DNA of 46,742 nt from Sedimentisphaera sp050251615. GTDB taxonomy: Bacteria > Planctomycetota > Phycisphaerae > Sedimentisphaerales > Sedimentisphaeraceae. The notes beneath the pieces are model-generated. The model made no database searches. It was not told where the DNA came from and worked only from the letters and a program-made list of their open reading frames with translations. The DNA lies in the NCBI GenBank assembly GCA_050251615.1, contig JBFWMM010000021.1:1-46742 (forward strand), read 5' to 3'. Shown here piece after piece: positions 8,366 to 15,567 of this stretch. Every line of letters starts with the position of its first letter. Within the stretch, counting starts at the first letter, position 1. The position numbers and the translations under genes were made by a program.

Positions 8366-9676
8366 TTACATCAAGTTTTCTGTTTCAAATGTCCCGTCGC
8401 GCAGTTTCTCAAGTACTTCCATATCAAGCGGCCAGGGCAGATTGGAAAGCGGCTTCCTCATAAGCACCTTCGGCTCGGAGCCTGCGTTGTCTATGATAAA
8501 CTGATACCTCCTGAACGCCCTGCCGTTGGCGGTGGCGGCGAGAATATCAGCAGAGAACTGGAGCGATCGGCCGGTGATGAAATTCGCGATCAGCAGCACC
8601 TTCTCTCTGTCAAGTACCTCTGTTACCCAGAGATACGAATCGCCATCCGGGGTATTATCACTGCGGTATTCGAGCAGCATGTCCACATCTGTTTGTTCGA
8701 GCCCTGGCAGGCAAAGCAGCACGGAGCCAGGCGCGCTGTTTACGTTCACAAGCCCCTGCCGCTCGGCATCGCTTATGCTCAGTCGGTACAACATCGGAGC
8801 AAATTCATCGCTCTCAAGCTGGCTTGTGTAGTAGAAATCCATCACGCTGATATAGTTGTATTTCAAGTTTATCGCCGGCAACACTTCATAGGTGCGCTCT
8901 TCACCGAGCTGCTCGATAAGCATATTGGTCAGCCGTGGGCGAGCTGTGCGGTCGTTGACGTTTATCGGCGCATTGGAACCTGTTTCCGCCGGTTCATAGC
9001 TCGACACTGTTACGTAGTTGTAGAAGCCTTCATCAAGAATGCTGTTGGAATCGTCGCTCGGCAGAGACTCTTCGCCGTCGTTTTCGTTGTCGTCAAGAAC
9101 GCCGTTGCGGTTTGCGTCTTCTCCGTAAAGCATGGAGACCTCCGCGCCCTTTATCAAAAGCACTTCTTCCACCGATTCGAGCGGCGCGTCCTTGCAGGTG
9201 TATCCATCGGGGAGAAGCAGGTAGTACTCACTCTCTGCTCCGCCGGTGCTTATTTCATGGTCGCCATCGCGCCAGTCTATTATTGAGTATGCAAGCTCGC
9301 TCGTCATACCGGGCAGTTTTGCGAGCATGTCGTAGGAGGCGCTGTTTAGGTTTATCTTGCCCGCCTCGTCCACGAGCCCGTAGCTCAACGTGTCTGAATC
9401 GGCAAGTTCGGGCTTGATCAGCCAGAAATATCCCTCGCCCACCTTTACCGCCTCAAAATCATCGGAATCGGCATTGCCTGATGTGAGCGCGGCAAGGCTG
9501 TAGTTGAGCGCTCCGCTCACTATCGCTTCGCATTTCACAATCGCCTCGTTGTTGGAGGTTATGAGCTGCTGTACGCGTAACTTACGCGCAATTACTATCA
9601 CAATACTCGCCAGCAGCAGCACAATCCATATCGCAACTATAAGGATGGAAGCGTTGCGGTTATTCGCCCTGTTCAC
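8366..9676 (-). CDS. gspK: GspK-like minor pseudopilin with EF-hand-type loop
   Basis: GspK caps the pseudopilus tip. The 436-residue protein has a pseudopilin-like N-terminal helix (ASILIVAIWIVLLLASIVIV) but lacks the usual Glu5, as known for GspK. It carries a helix-hairpin-helix segment (INLNSASYDMLAKLPGM, and later VNVNSAPGSVLLCLPGL) typical of the family. The stretch DANRNGVLDDNE near residue 190 matches the 12-residue EF-hand/dockerin calcium loop; GspK is known to bind calcium, though this loop type differs from the proteobacterial site. The start is unusual: AGGAGG lies immediately before an ATG at 9682, so the GTG at 9676 (6-nt spacing) is the better start. The 5' end overlaps gspJ by about 17 nt. 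Confidence 0.85.
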   Translation of the reverse strand: MNRANNRNASILIVAIWIVLLLASIVIVIARKLRVQQLITSNNEAIVKCEAIVSGALNYSLAALTSGNADSDDFEAVKVGEGYFWLIKPELADSDTLSYGLVDEAGKINLNSASYDMLAKLPGMTSELAYSIIDWRDGDHEISTGGAESEYYLLLPDGYTCKDAPLESVEEVLLIKGAEVSMLYGEDANRNGVLDDNENDGEESLPSDDSNSILDEGFYNYVTVSSYEPAETGSNAPINVNDRTARPRLTNMLIEQLGEERTYEVLPAINLKYNYISVMDFYYTSQLESDEFAPMLYRLSISDAERQGLVNVNSAPGSVLLCLPGLEQTDVDMLLEYRSDNTPDGDSYLWVTEVLDREKVLLIANFITGRSLQFSADILAATANGRAFRRYQFIIDNAGSEPKVLMRKPLSNLPWPLDMEVLEKLRDGTFETENLM

Positions 9677-10394
9677 TCGCATCCTCCTCTGAAGCCACGC
9701 TCAAAACATAGACCCTGGAGTATGTCTTGTATTCGTCTGTCTCGGTGTCTTTCTCACCGAGCGAAAGCGTTATCCGTACAGCTCTCGGCAAGACATATTC
9801 CATCTCGTCGGAATCCCATTCATCTTTCCAGACACTGCCGTCGTAGTACTCTGCGTTCAGCGAAACAATACTCCTGCTCACTATACTTACTTCGCCCTTA
9901 CCTGAAACGGAAAGCGGATTTCCCAGCACCTCCTTATACGGTACAAGCGAGCTGTCATCGGCATGTTCAGGGTCGTTCTTGAGACTGTCGTTGTTCAAGG
10001 CGAGCTCGTCTTTGTTAATATCGTCCACATAATAGCTTACAAACACGATACTGCCGCTCTTATCATCTTCACGACAACCGGTTGTAAAAAAACCGATGCG
10101 GTCTGTGTCGAGGTCTGAGACGTGGCTGTTCTTACCCACAAAGCTACCGGCGAGGGATGTTTCGTTTTCGCTTGTTATGGCGCAGAGAATCTCGGCGCGC
10201 ATCATCTCAAACACAGGCGCAAGCCGCATATACGGATTAACCGCAGCCTCGGCCTGCTTTCTGGCGCGATAAGCAAGCGAGAGTGAGGAGTAGAGGGAGA
10301 ACGAGATAATGCTCACCAGCGCCATCGCCATAAGCATCTCAAGCAACGTAAAGCCGCGTCTCTGTCTGTTCTCTTTTCCCATGCAATCTCTCAT
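9660..10394 (-). CDS. gspJ: GspJ-like minor pseudopilin
   Basis: The 244-residue protein has a prepilin cleavage motif RRGFTLLEMLMAMALVSII, with Phe as new N-terminus and Glu5 present. It is followed by a globular domain that includes SIVFVSYYVDD and RAVRITLSLG strands typical of GspJ. GspJ forms the pseudopilus tip complex with GspI and GspK. The gene starts in the gspI stop codon (ATGA overlap) and its 3' end overlaps gspK. A second ATG at 10382 with GAGAG upstream is an equally possible start and gives a more usual leader length. Assignment as J rather than another minor pseudopilin rests on size and order H-I-J-K. Confidence 0.8.
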   Translation of the reverse strand: MRDCMGKENRQRRGFTLLEMLMAMALVSIISFSLYSSLSLAYRARKQAEAAVNPYMRLAPVFEMMRAEILCAITSENETSLAGSFVGKNSHVSDLDTDRIGFFTTGCREDDKSGSIVFVSYYVDDINKDELALNNDSLKNDPEHADDSSLVPYKEVLGNPLSVSGKGEVSIVSRSIVSLNAEYYDGSVWKDEWDSDEMEYVLPRAVRITLSLGEKDTETDEYKTYSRVYVLSVASEEDASEQGE

Positions 10395-10861
10395 TCGCTC
10401 AATGTCGTCAGTGTGAGGCTCTGTCGTTCGAGGTCGTTACCCCAGCTCACGGTAACATCAATCCTGCTGAGGCCTTCAAGCCCCGATTCGCTCGTTTCAA
10501 CGCGGCAAATGTATTCGCCGGGGGCAGGAACATTCTCAAATTTCTGCAAGGCCGCAAATGTGGTTGAGCTGCCGGTTAAAATTTCGGCAAGCTTTTCCTC
10601 CGCGAGGATGACAGCCTGCTGGCGCTTGGCCGTCTCAGAGGCAAGGTGCGTAACCATGCTTATGCCGGCGAGAGCTGTCGGCAGGACAATCGCCGCAAGC
10701 ACCATCGCCGCAAGCACCTCGATGAGAGTAAATCCGTGCTTCATGCGGTTGCCTGAAAAAATGTTTTCGGGGCGCCTGCGTGCCACTGCTGTAGCCGCAA
10801 TACTGTGCAAACAATGCGATTTTCTGTCCTTATTGAAGAAGTTGTTCAACAGCATATTCAT
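10391..10861 (-). CDS. gspI: GspI-like minor pseudopilin
   Basis: This small pseudopilin (156 residues from 10861) carries KHGFTLIEVLAAMVLAAIVLPT with the expected Glu5. The C-terminal half (EEKLAEIL, YICRVET, RIDVTVSWG) matches the short GspI fold. The start is uncertain. The ATG at 10861 overlaps the gspH stop (TGATG) but predicts an atypical 43-residue leader. The ATG at 10744 (MKHGFTLIE) gives a normal 4-residue leader but has only a weak AGG site. The longer form may be an artefact, or translation may start at the overlap and the long basic leader be cleaved. I kept the long form to show the uncertainty. Confidence 0.78.
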   Translation of the reverse strand: MNMLLNNFFNKDRKSHCLHSIAATAVARRRPENIFSGNRMKHGFTLIEVLAAMVLAAIVLPTALAGISMVTHLASETAKRQQAVILAEEKLAEILTGSSTTFAALQKFENVPAPGEYICRVETSESGLEGLSRIDVTVSWGNDLERQSLTLTTLSE

Positions 10862-11367
10862 CAGAGCTTTCTCCTGATGGCATCTTCTGTCTGGCGGAAG
10901 CTCACACTGCGCGAATCGCCGAAGAATTCCACGATATAACCGTTACCCTTTTCGTCAGTCATCTCGATATAGCACTCTTCTGATGTGCCGAGCGAGTCAA
11001 AATCAATATAATAGAGCCCGCCATCCTGTGGCACATTCTCAAAATCAAACTCGATATCCTGCGGTATCGTGCAGGTGGTGTCGAGCCCGCTTTTCCCGTC
11101 CTCTTTGACAAACCTGCTGTTCCTGCGGCCTGTAACCCAGTAGAGGTGTCTTTGCGGGCTGATTACGAGCCTGCCGGAGCCCTCTGTTACGGCGCGGTAC
11201 CTGGCGTATTCGGCGGAATCGGTTATCATTTCGGCAAGGTCTCGGAGCTGTCTGGACGAGAAAAAGCCGCGCAATGAAGGTGCGGCGATGGCCAGCATCG
11301 TACTCATGATGACCATCACAAGCACAATCTCCAGCAACGTAAAAGCTTTTTTCTTATCCCTGCTCAC
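10861..11367 (-). CDS. gspH: GspH-like minor pseudopilin
   Basis: The 168-residue protein begins MSRDKKKAFTLLEIVLVMVI, a standard prepilin leader with cleavage before Phe and Glu5. The rest has GspH/FimT features: a helix ending in an SSRQLRDLAEMITDSAEYAR segment, followed by beta strands (GRLVISPQRHLYWV). GspH is thought to link the tip complex to the pseudopilus shaft. The start is a GTG with a weak ribosome site, 11 nt after gspG, so expression probably depends on coupling and is lower than that of gspG. Confidence 0.8.
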   Translation of the reverse strand: MSRDKKKAFTLLEIVLVMVIMSTMLAIAAPSLRGFFSSRQLRDLAEMITDSAEYARYRAVTEGSGRLVISPQRHLYWVTGRRNSRFVKEDGKSGLDTTCTIPQDIEFDFENVPQDGGLYYIDFDSLGTSEECYIEMTDEKGNGYIVEFFGDSRSVSFRQTEDAIRRKL

Positions 11368-11377
11368 TGTTCAAATC

Positions 11378-11806
11378 TTACTGGTTTTCAAGGCTCCAGT
11401 TGATGATGTCGTCATCGGTGCCGCTGCGGCCGTCGGGGCCGTAGGAGTAGAGGTCGTATCCGTACTCGTTGTGCTCACCGGGCTGTTTGTAGGAGTAAGC
11501 ATTTCCCCACGGGTCTTTCGGGACGTCTCTCTTGAGGTACGGGCCTTTCCAGTCGTTAACGTTTGACGGCTCCTTCACCAGAGCCGAAAGTCCCTGATTG
11601 GTTGTCGGGTACTTGCCGGTGTCTATTTCGTAAGAATCGATTGCCAGCTCAAGGTTGGATACGTCTGTTTTGGCCGTGCTGATCCTGGCCTGCTCGGTTC
11701 TGCCGCTGAACTTCGGCACAACGAGTGTGGCAAGTATGCCGAGAATAACGACAACGAGCAGCAGCTCGATGAGGGTAAACGCTTTTCTGTTATTTCTTCT
11801 TTTCAT
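11378..11806 (-). CDS. gspG: Major pseudopilin GspG
   Basis: The 142-residue protein has leader MKRRNNRKA, the motif FTLIELLLVVVILGILATLV, and the conserved GspG C-terminal region: YPTTNQGLSALV, WKGPYLK, PKDPWGNAYSY, and a final YGPDGRSGTDDDIINW calcium-binding loop. GspG polymerises into the pseudopilus that acts as a piston in type II secretion; bound calcium stabilises the fold. The ribosome site AAAGG lies 9 nt upstream. This gene is the clearest proof that the locus is type II secretion rather than a type IV pilus. Confidence 0.95.
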   Translation of the reverse strand: MKRRNNRKAFTLIELLLVVVILGILATLVVPKFSGRTEQARISTAKTDVSNLELAIDSYEIDTGKYPTTNQGLSALVKEPSNVNDWKGPYLKRDVPKDPWGNAYSYKQPGEHNEYGYDLYSYGPDGRSGTDDDIINWSLENQ

Positions 11807-11842
11807 GGGTATATACCTTTCGTTTATGATGACGTTTTTAAC

Positions 11843-13042
11843 TCAGTGAATGAGTTCCTGCAAGTTGAAAATCGGCAGCAGCATACCTACAACGATTGTG
11901 CCGATGACCGCCGCCACGATAAAGAGCATCAGCGGCTCGGAATAGGATACCGCCGTTTTGAGCTTTCTGTCAAGCTGCCTTTCGTTAATATCAGCCAGAC
12001 GCACAAGCTCTTTGTCGAGCAGAGAGCTTTCCTCCGCCACGGCAAGCATCTCTATATTTGCTCCGTTGAACAGTTGCGGGCATTTGCGCAGGCTCTGGGA
12101 AAGCGAATGCCCACGCTGTACATCATCCACCGCCCCGCTGACCGCCCCGCTTAAAACGTGATTGCCGATGGCCTCACGCGCCACTTTCAGCGCCTCAATC
12201 AACGGCACGCCCGAACCGATCAGTGTTCCGAGCATCCTTGTAAACCTGACAAACGCGAACTTCGCCATAATGCTGCCCACTATGGGCATCTTCAGAAGCT
12301 TCATCTCCCACGCAAGCTTGCCGGCATCGCTTTCCAGCCATTTGCGGAAAAAAATAACGCCCGCAACCATTAGGATTATCACGACTATCCCGTATTTGTA
12401 TAGAATATCGCTTACGGCTATTATTCCCCTTGTAAGCACGGGCAGCTGCCCACCGAACTCTTCGAACATTAGCGAAAAGCGCGGAATAAAGAACAGCATC
12501 ATAAACACAAACACGAAGAAGCAGAACACTGACAGCGCTATCGGGTATATCATAGCCGAATGCACACGGCCCTTGAGCTCGTTCTCGTTGCTGCGGAAGT
12601 CTGCAATCTGATTGAGGACAAGGTCGAGAAAGCCGCCTGTCTCGCCAGCCTGAACCATAGCCGAGTAAACGGGGGGGAAGTATTTCGGCCAGAGCCTTAG
12701 CGAATCGGCGAGCGTGGCTCCGTTGGATACATTATCCGAAACCTCCCGCCAGAGCCTCTTGCTGAGCGGCTTATCGGCCTCGTTCACAAGTACGTTCAGC
12801 GCCTTGCTCAGCGGCATTCCGCTCGACAGCAGACAACCCAGCTCGCGGGTGTAAGTTTCAACGTCCGTCTTGCTCATCCCACCGCGAATATTCTGTTCGT
12901 GCCGTTCAACTTCCTTTATCTCGAACGGCATCAGATGCAACGCTTCGAGCTGTAAGGAAGCCGATTTTCTGTTTTCCGCATTCATTCGGCCGCTTTTCTG
13001 CGCGCCTGCGGAATCTATCGCTGAGTATTCAAATACAGCCAT
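11843..13042 (-). CDS. gspF: Type II secretion inner-membrane platform protein GspF
   Basis: The 399-residue polytopic protein has two copies of the T2SF domain (about residues 70-190 and 270-390), including TRELGCLLSSGMPLSKAL and FTRMLGTLIGSGVPLIEAL, with three transmembrane helices (around 170, 220 and 375). GspF is the core of the inner-membrane platform and couples GspE ATP hydrolysis to pseudopilus growth. It starts 3 nt after gspE with an AAAGG site. The length is normal for the family. Confidence 0.95.
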   Translation of the reverse strand: MAVFEYSAIDSAGAQKSGRMNAENRKSASLQLEALHLMPFEIKEVERHEQNIRGGMSKTDVETYTRELGCLLSSGMPLSKALNVLVNEADKPLSKRLWREVSDNVSNGATLADSLRLWPKYFPPVYSAMVQAGETGGFLDLVLNQIADFRSNENELKGRVHSAMIYPIALSVFCFFVFVFMMLFFIPRFSLMFEEFGGQLPVLTRGIIAVSDILYKYGIVVIILMVAGVIFFRKWLESDAGKLAWEMKLLKMPIVGSIMAKFAFVRFTRMLGTLIGSGVPLIEALKVAREAIGNHVLSGAVSGAVDDVQRGHSLSQSLRKCPQLFNGANIEMLAVAEESSLLDKELVRLADINERQLDRKLKTAVSYSEPLMLFIVAAVIGTIVVGMLLPIFNLQELIH

Positions 13043-13045
13043 CGC

Positions 13046-14728
13046 TTAGCCTTTCGTAACGCGAAGCATCTCTTCGATGGTAGTCGTGCCAACGTCGAGG
13101 TAGCGCCGCACATCATCGCGCAGGCTTACCATACCTTCCTGCCGAGCCTTTGCACGGATTTCGCCGGAGGTGGCATTGCGCATGAGCAACTCACGCACAT
13201 CCTCGCTCACAATCATCAGCTCGAAAATACCCTTTCGGCCAATGTATCCCGTCCCCTGGCAAGCACGGCAACCCGCGCCGCGGTAGAGTTTCTCGGGGAC
13301 AATGTCTCCGTGCAGTTTTCGGAGGCGCTCGGTCTCACCCTGCGCAAGCTCCTGACGGCAATGTGGGCAAATCTGGCGCAGAAGCCTCTGAGCAAGCACC
13401 GCTTCAAGCGAAGAAGCCACAAGATACGGCTCAACGCCCATATCCACAAGCCTTGTCAGAGCGCCTGGCGCATCGTTTGTGTGGAGCGTACTGAAAACGA
13501 GGTGGCCGGTAAGAGATGCCTGCACGGCAATCTCCGCCGTTTCAACGTCTCTTATCTCACCGATAAGAATGACGTCCGGGTCGTGGCGGAGAATCGAGCG
13601 CAGGCCCTTTGCAAAAGTGAGGCCGCGCTTATTGGAAACCTGTATCTGATTGACTCCGTAAAGCTGATACTCCACCGGGTCTTCGATTGTAATGATTTTG
13701 CGCTCAAGGTCGTTTATGCGCGAAAGCGCCGCATAGAGCGTAGTGGTTTTGCCGCTGCCTGTCGGGCCGGTAACGAGAACGATACCGTGCGGACGGGTAA
13801 TAACATCACCGAATTTATCGCAGTCGCGCTTGCACATGCCTATCTTTTCAAGGCCAAGCGTGATGCCGGATGTATCCAGAAGCCTCAATACGACTGCCTC
13901 GCCGTGAAGCATCGGGATTACGGAAACTCTTATGTCAACCTCTTTGCCCCCCAGCATCACCTTGATTCTGCCATCCTGCGGTATGCGCTTTTCGGCGATG
14001 TCGAGATTGCTGAGAATTTTGATTCGGGAAACGATTGCCGACTGAAACCGCTTCACTTCCGGCGGTATGGAAGCGGCCTGCAGAACACCGTCCACGCGGT
14101 AACGTACGCGAAGCTCATTCTCAAACGGCTCTATATGCACGTCTGTGGAGCGTTTCTCTATCGCCTCGGTGAGAACCTGATTTACGAAGCGTATTATGGA
14201 GGCGCCTTCGGCCTCCTGCTCCAGATTTATGTCCTGCTCGCTTATTTCGCTGAGGATGGTTATCTCGCTGCCTCTGGCCTCATCCACCATTGTCTGGATG
14301 GTGTCTGCGCCGAGACCGAGATGGGATTTGACGAATCGGTCGATATCTTCTTTGCAGCAGAGGGCTATGCCGAAGTCAAGGCCGCTCGACACCCTCAACT
14401 GGCTTAGTGATTTATTGTCGAAAGGGTCTGCCATGGCAACGCATAAAGCGCCGTCCACGTCCACAGGTGCCAGTGAGCGCTCAAGCAGAAGCCGCGCAGG
14501 AAATTTCGCAAGAATCTCTTTGTCGGGCGGGTATTGCCCAAGATCCTTTATAAATGGGCAACCCAGCAAGGCCGAGAGCGTTTCAAGGATTGTCTCCTCT
14601 TGCAGGGAACTGCCGAGCAGAAGCGCAGAGATAAGCGAATCGCCTTTTGCGATGGACGCCTCAACGGCCTGCTTCTCTTCCGAAGAGATGAGTTTTTTAT
14701 CGTAGAATACTTTTACCGCTAAGCTCAT
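13046..14728 (-). CDS. gspE: Type II secretion ATPase GspE
   Basis: This cytoplasmic hexameric ATPase powers secretion. The 560-residue protein has an N-terminal MshEN/T2SSE_N domain (about 1-150), then the catalytic domain with Walker A GPTGSGKTTT (about residue 320), Asp box TIEDPVEYQL, Walker B VILIGEIRD, His box STLHTNDA, and a tetracysteine zinc motif (CPHC near 450, CRAC near 489). All key residues are present. The ATG at 14728 has a GGCGG site. A TTG-initiated extension to 14782 is ruled out because it lies within the hairpin and T tract of the preceding terminator. The proximity to gspF and the zinc motif favour GspE over PilB or PilT. Confidence 0.95.
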   Translation of the reverse strand: MSLAVKVFYDKKLISSEEKQAVEASIAKGDSLISALLLGSSLQEETILETLSALLGCPFIKDLGQYPPDKEILAKFPARLLLERSLAPVDVDGALCVAMADPFDNKSLSQLRVSSGLDFGIALCCKEDIDRFVKSHLGLGADTIQTMVDEARGSEITILSEISEQDINLEQEAEGASIIRFVNQVLTEAIEKRSTDVHIEPFENELRVRYRVDGVLQAASIPPEVKRFQSAIVSRIKILSNLDIAEKRIPQDGRIKVMLGGKEVDIRVSVIPMLHGEAVVLRLLDTSGITLGLEKIGMCKRDCDKFGDVITRPHGIVLVTGPTGSGKTTTLYAALSRINDLERKIITIEDPVEYQLYGVNQIQVSNKRGLTFAKGLRSILRHDPDVILIGEIRDVETAEIAVQASLTGHLVFSTLHTNDAPGALTRLVDMGVEPYLVASSLEAVLAQRLLRQICPHCRQELAQGETERLRKLHGDIVPEKLYRGAGCRACQGTGYIGRKGIFELMIVSEDVRELLMRNATSGEIRAKARQEGMVSLRDDVRRYLDVGTTTIEEMLRVTKG

Positions 14729-14756
14729 ATAGACCGCCGCAGAAGGGGATTGTGTT

Positions 14757-14793
14757 AAAAAAAGTGCGGGTGCCTTTCGCAAGCACCCACACT
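14757..14793 (-). terminator. Terminator-like hairpin between the small exported protein gene and gspE
   Basis: On the minus strand GCACCC/GGGTGC arms (14783-14788 with 14768-14773) extend by four more pairs after one mismatch, have a 9-nt loop, and run into TTTTTTT (14757-14763). It lies about 10 nt after the upstream gene's stop codon and about 30 nt before the gspE start. It should stop or reduce transcription into the secretion operon. Confidence 0.75.
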
Positions 14794-14803
14794 ATCTATC
14801 TCT

Positions 14804-15364
14804 TTATTCGAGAATGCCCATAGCTACAAGCTGAGCTTCCTGGGTAACAGTAAGCACTTCTTTGAGCTTCTGCTGAGCTGCGAGAAGTTTCTGTTTTTCC
14901 TTCTCACGAGCCGCGCGAAGGGCTGTGAGCTTGGCTTTTACCTCTTCTACAGAGGGTTTTTCCTTTTCGAGAACGGTTTCGAGGTCTGAGGAGGCCTTCT
15001 GAACGGCTGTCTGATTCTCAGCCTGGTCTTCTCCCATCGGCCTTCTGTTACGCGGCATAAATGCGGAGAAACGGCTGCCCATATTGCTCTGCTGAATTTC
15101 CATAACGCTGCTCAAACGCGGCTGAATTACAGTCCACTCTTCATCGCCGGCTGCAAGTCTTTCCTTTACAGTCTCCATGATTCTTTCCTGCATCATCCTG
15201 CGCATCTCAGTGAAATCCCTTCCCTGAGGGCCGCCCTGCTGATTAAAACGAGCCTGCCTGTCGCCTCTCTGGCCCCTCTCCTGCGGTGCGGGATCTCCTT
15301 CGGCAGCTATCACGCCGACAGCGATAACCGAAAGCAGTCCCAAAACAAGTAAAATACGCTTCAT
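14804..15364 (-). CDS. Small exported helical protein, Spy/CpxP-like
   Basis: The 186-residue precursor has a signal peptide (RILLVLGLLSVIAVGVIAA, cut near residue 21), then a Gln/Arg/Gly-rich linker and a long charged helical region. The C-terminus reads LTVTQEAQLVAMGIL, resembling the LTxxQ motif of Spy/CpxP-type periplasmic chaperones. In those proteins the motif occurs twice; here I see one clear copy, so the link is tentative. The ATG at 15364 has AAGGAG 7 nt upstream. It is the first gene before gspE but separated from it by a terminator-like hairpin, so it may be made in excess. A role in helping pseudopilin or substrate folding is speculation. Confidence 0.6.
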   Translation of the reverse strand: MKRILLVLGLLSVIAVGVIAAEGDPAPQERGQRGDRQARFNQQGGPQGRDFTEMRRMMQERIMETVKERLAAGDEEWTVIQPRLSSVMEIQQSNMGSRFSAFMPRNRRPMGEDQAENQTAVQKASSDLETVLEKEKPSVEEVKAKLTALRAAREKEKQKLLAAQQKLKEVLTVTQEAQLVAMGILE

Positions 15365-15567
15365 ATCTATGCTCCTTACAGCAAATTGTAAAAATAAAGA
15401 AACACCCATTGTTTCTCGTTTGTTTTGATACGAATACACAGACGAAGAAGTGTGGTGGGATATTTCAAATAATCCATTTTTTTATCATATTTTGCATTTT
15501 GACTTTTGCCCGTTATAATGCCTGTATCTTTTCAGGAATACGGTAGCAAATTAGAGAGGCTCAGATT

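Noticed and set aside
13310..14407. Plus-strand open frame (365 codons)
   Set aside because: It is antisense to gspE and has no domain.
14728..14782. 18-residue extension of GspE
   Set aside because: It would start with TTG inside the hairpin and T tract of a terminator and has no ribosome site.
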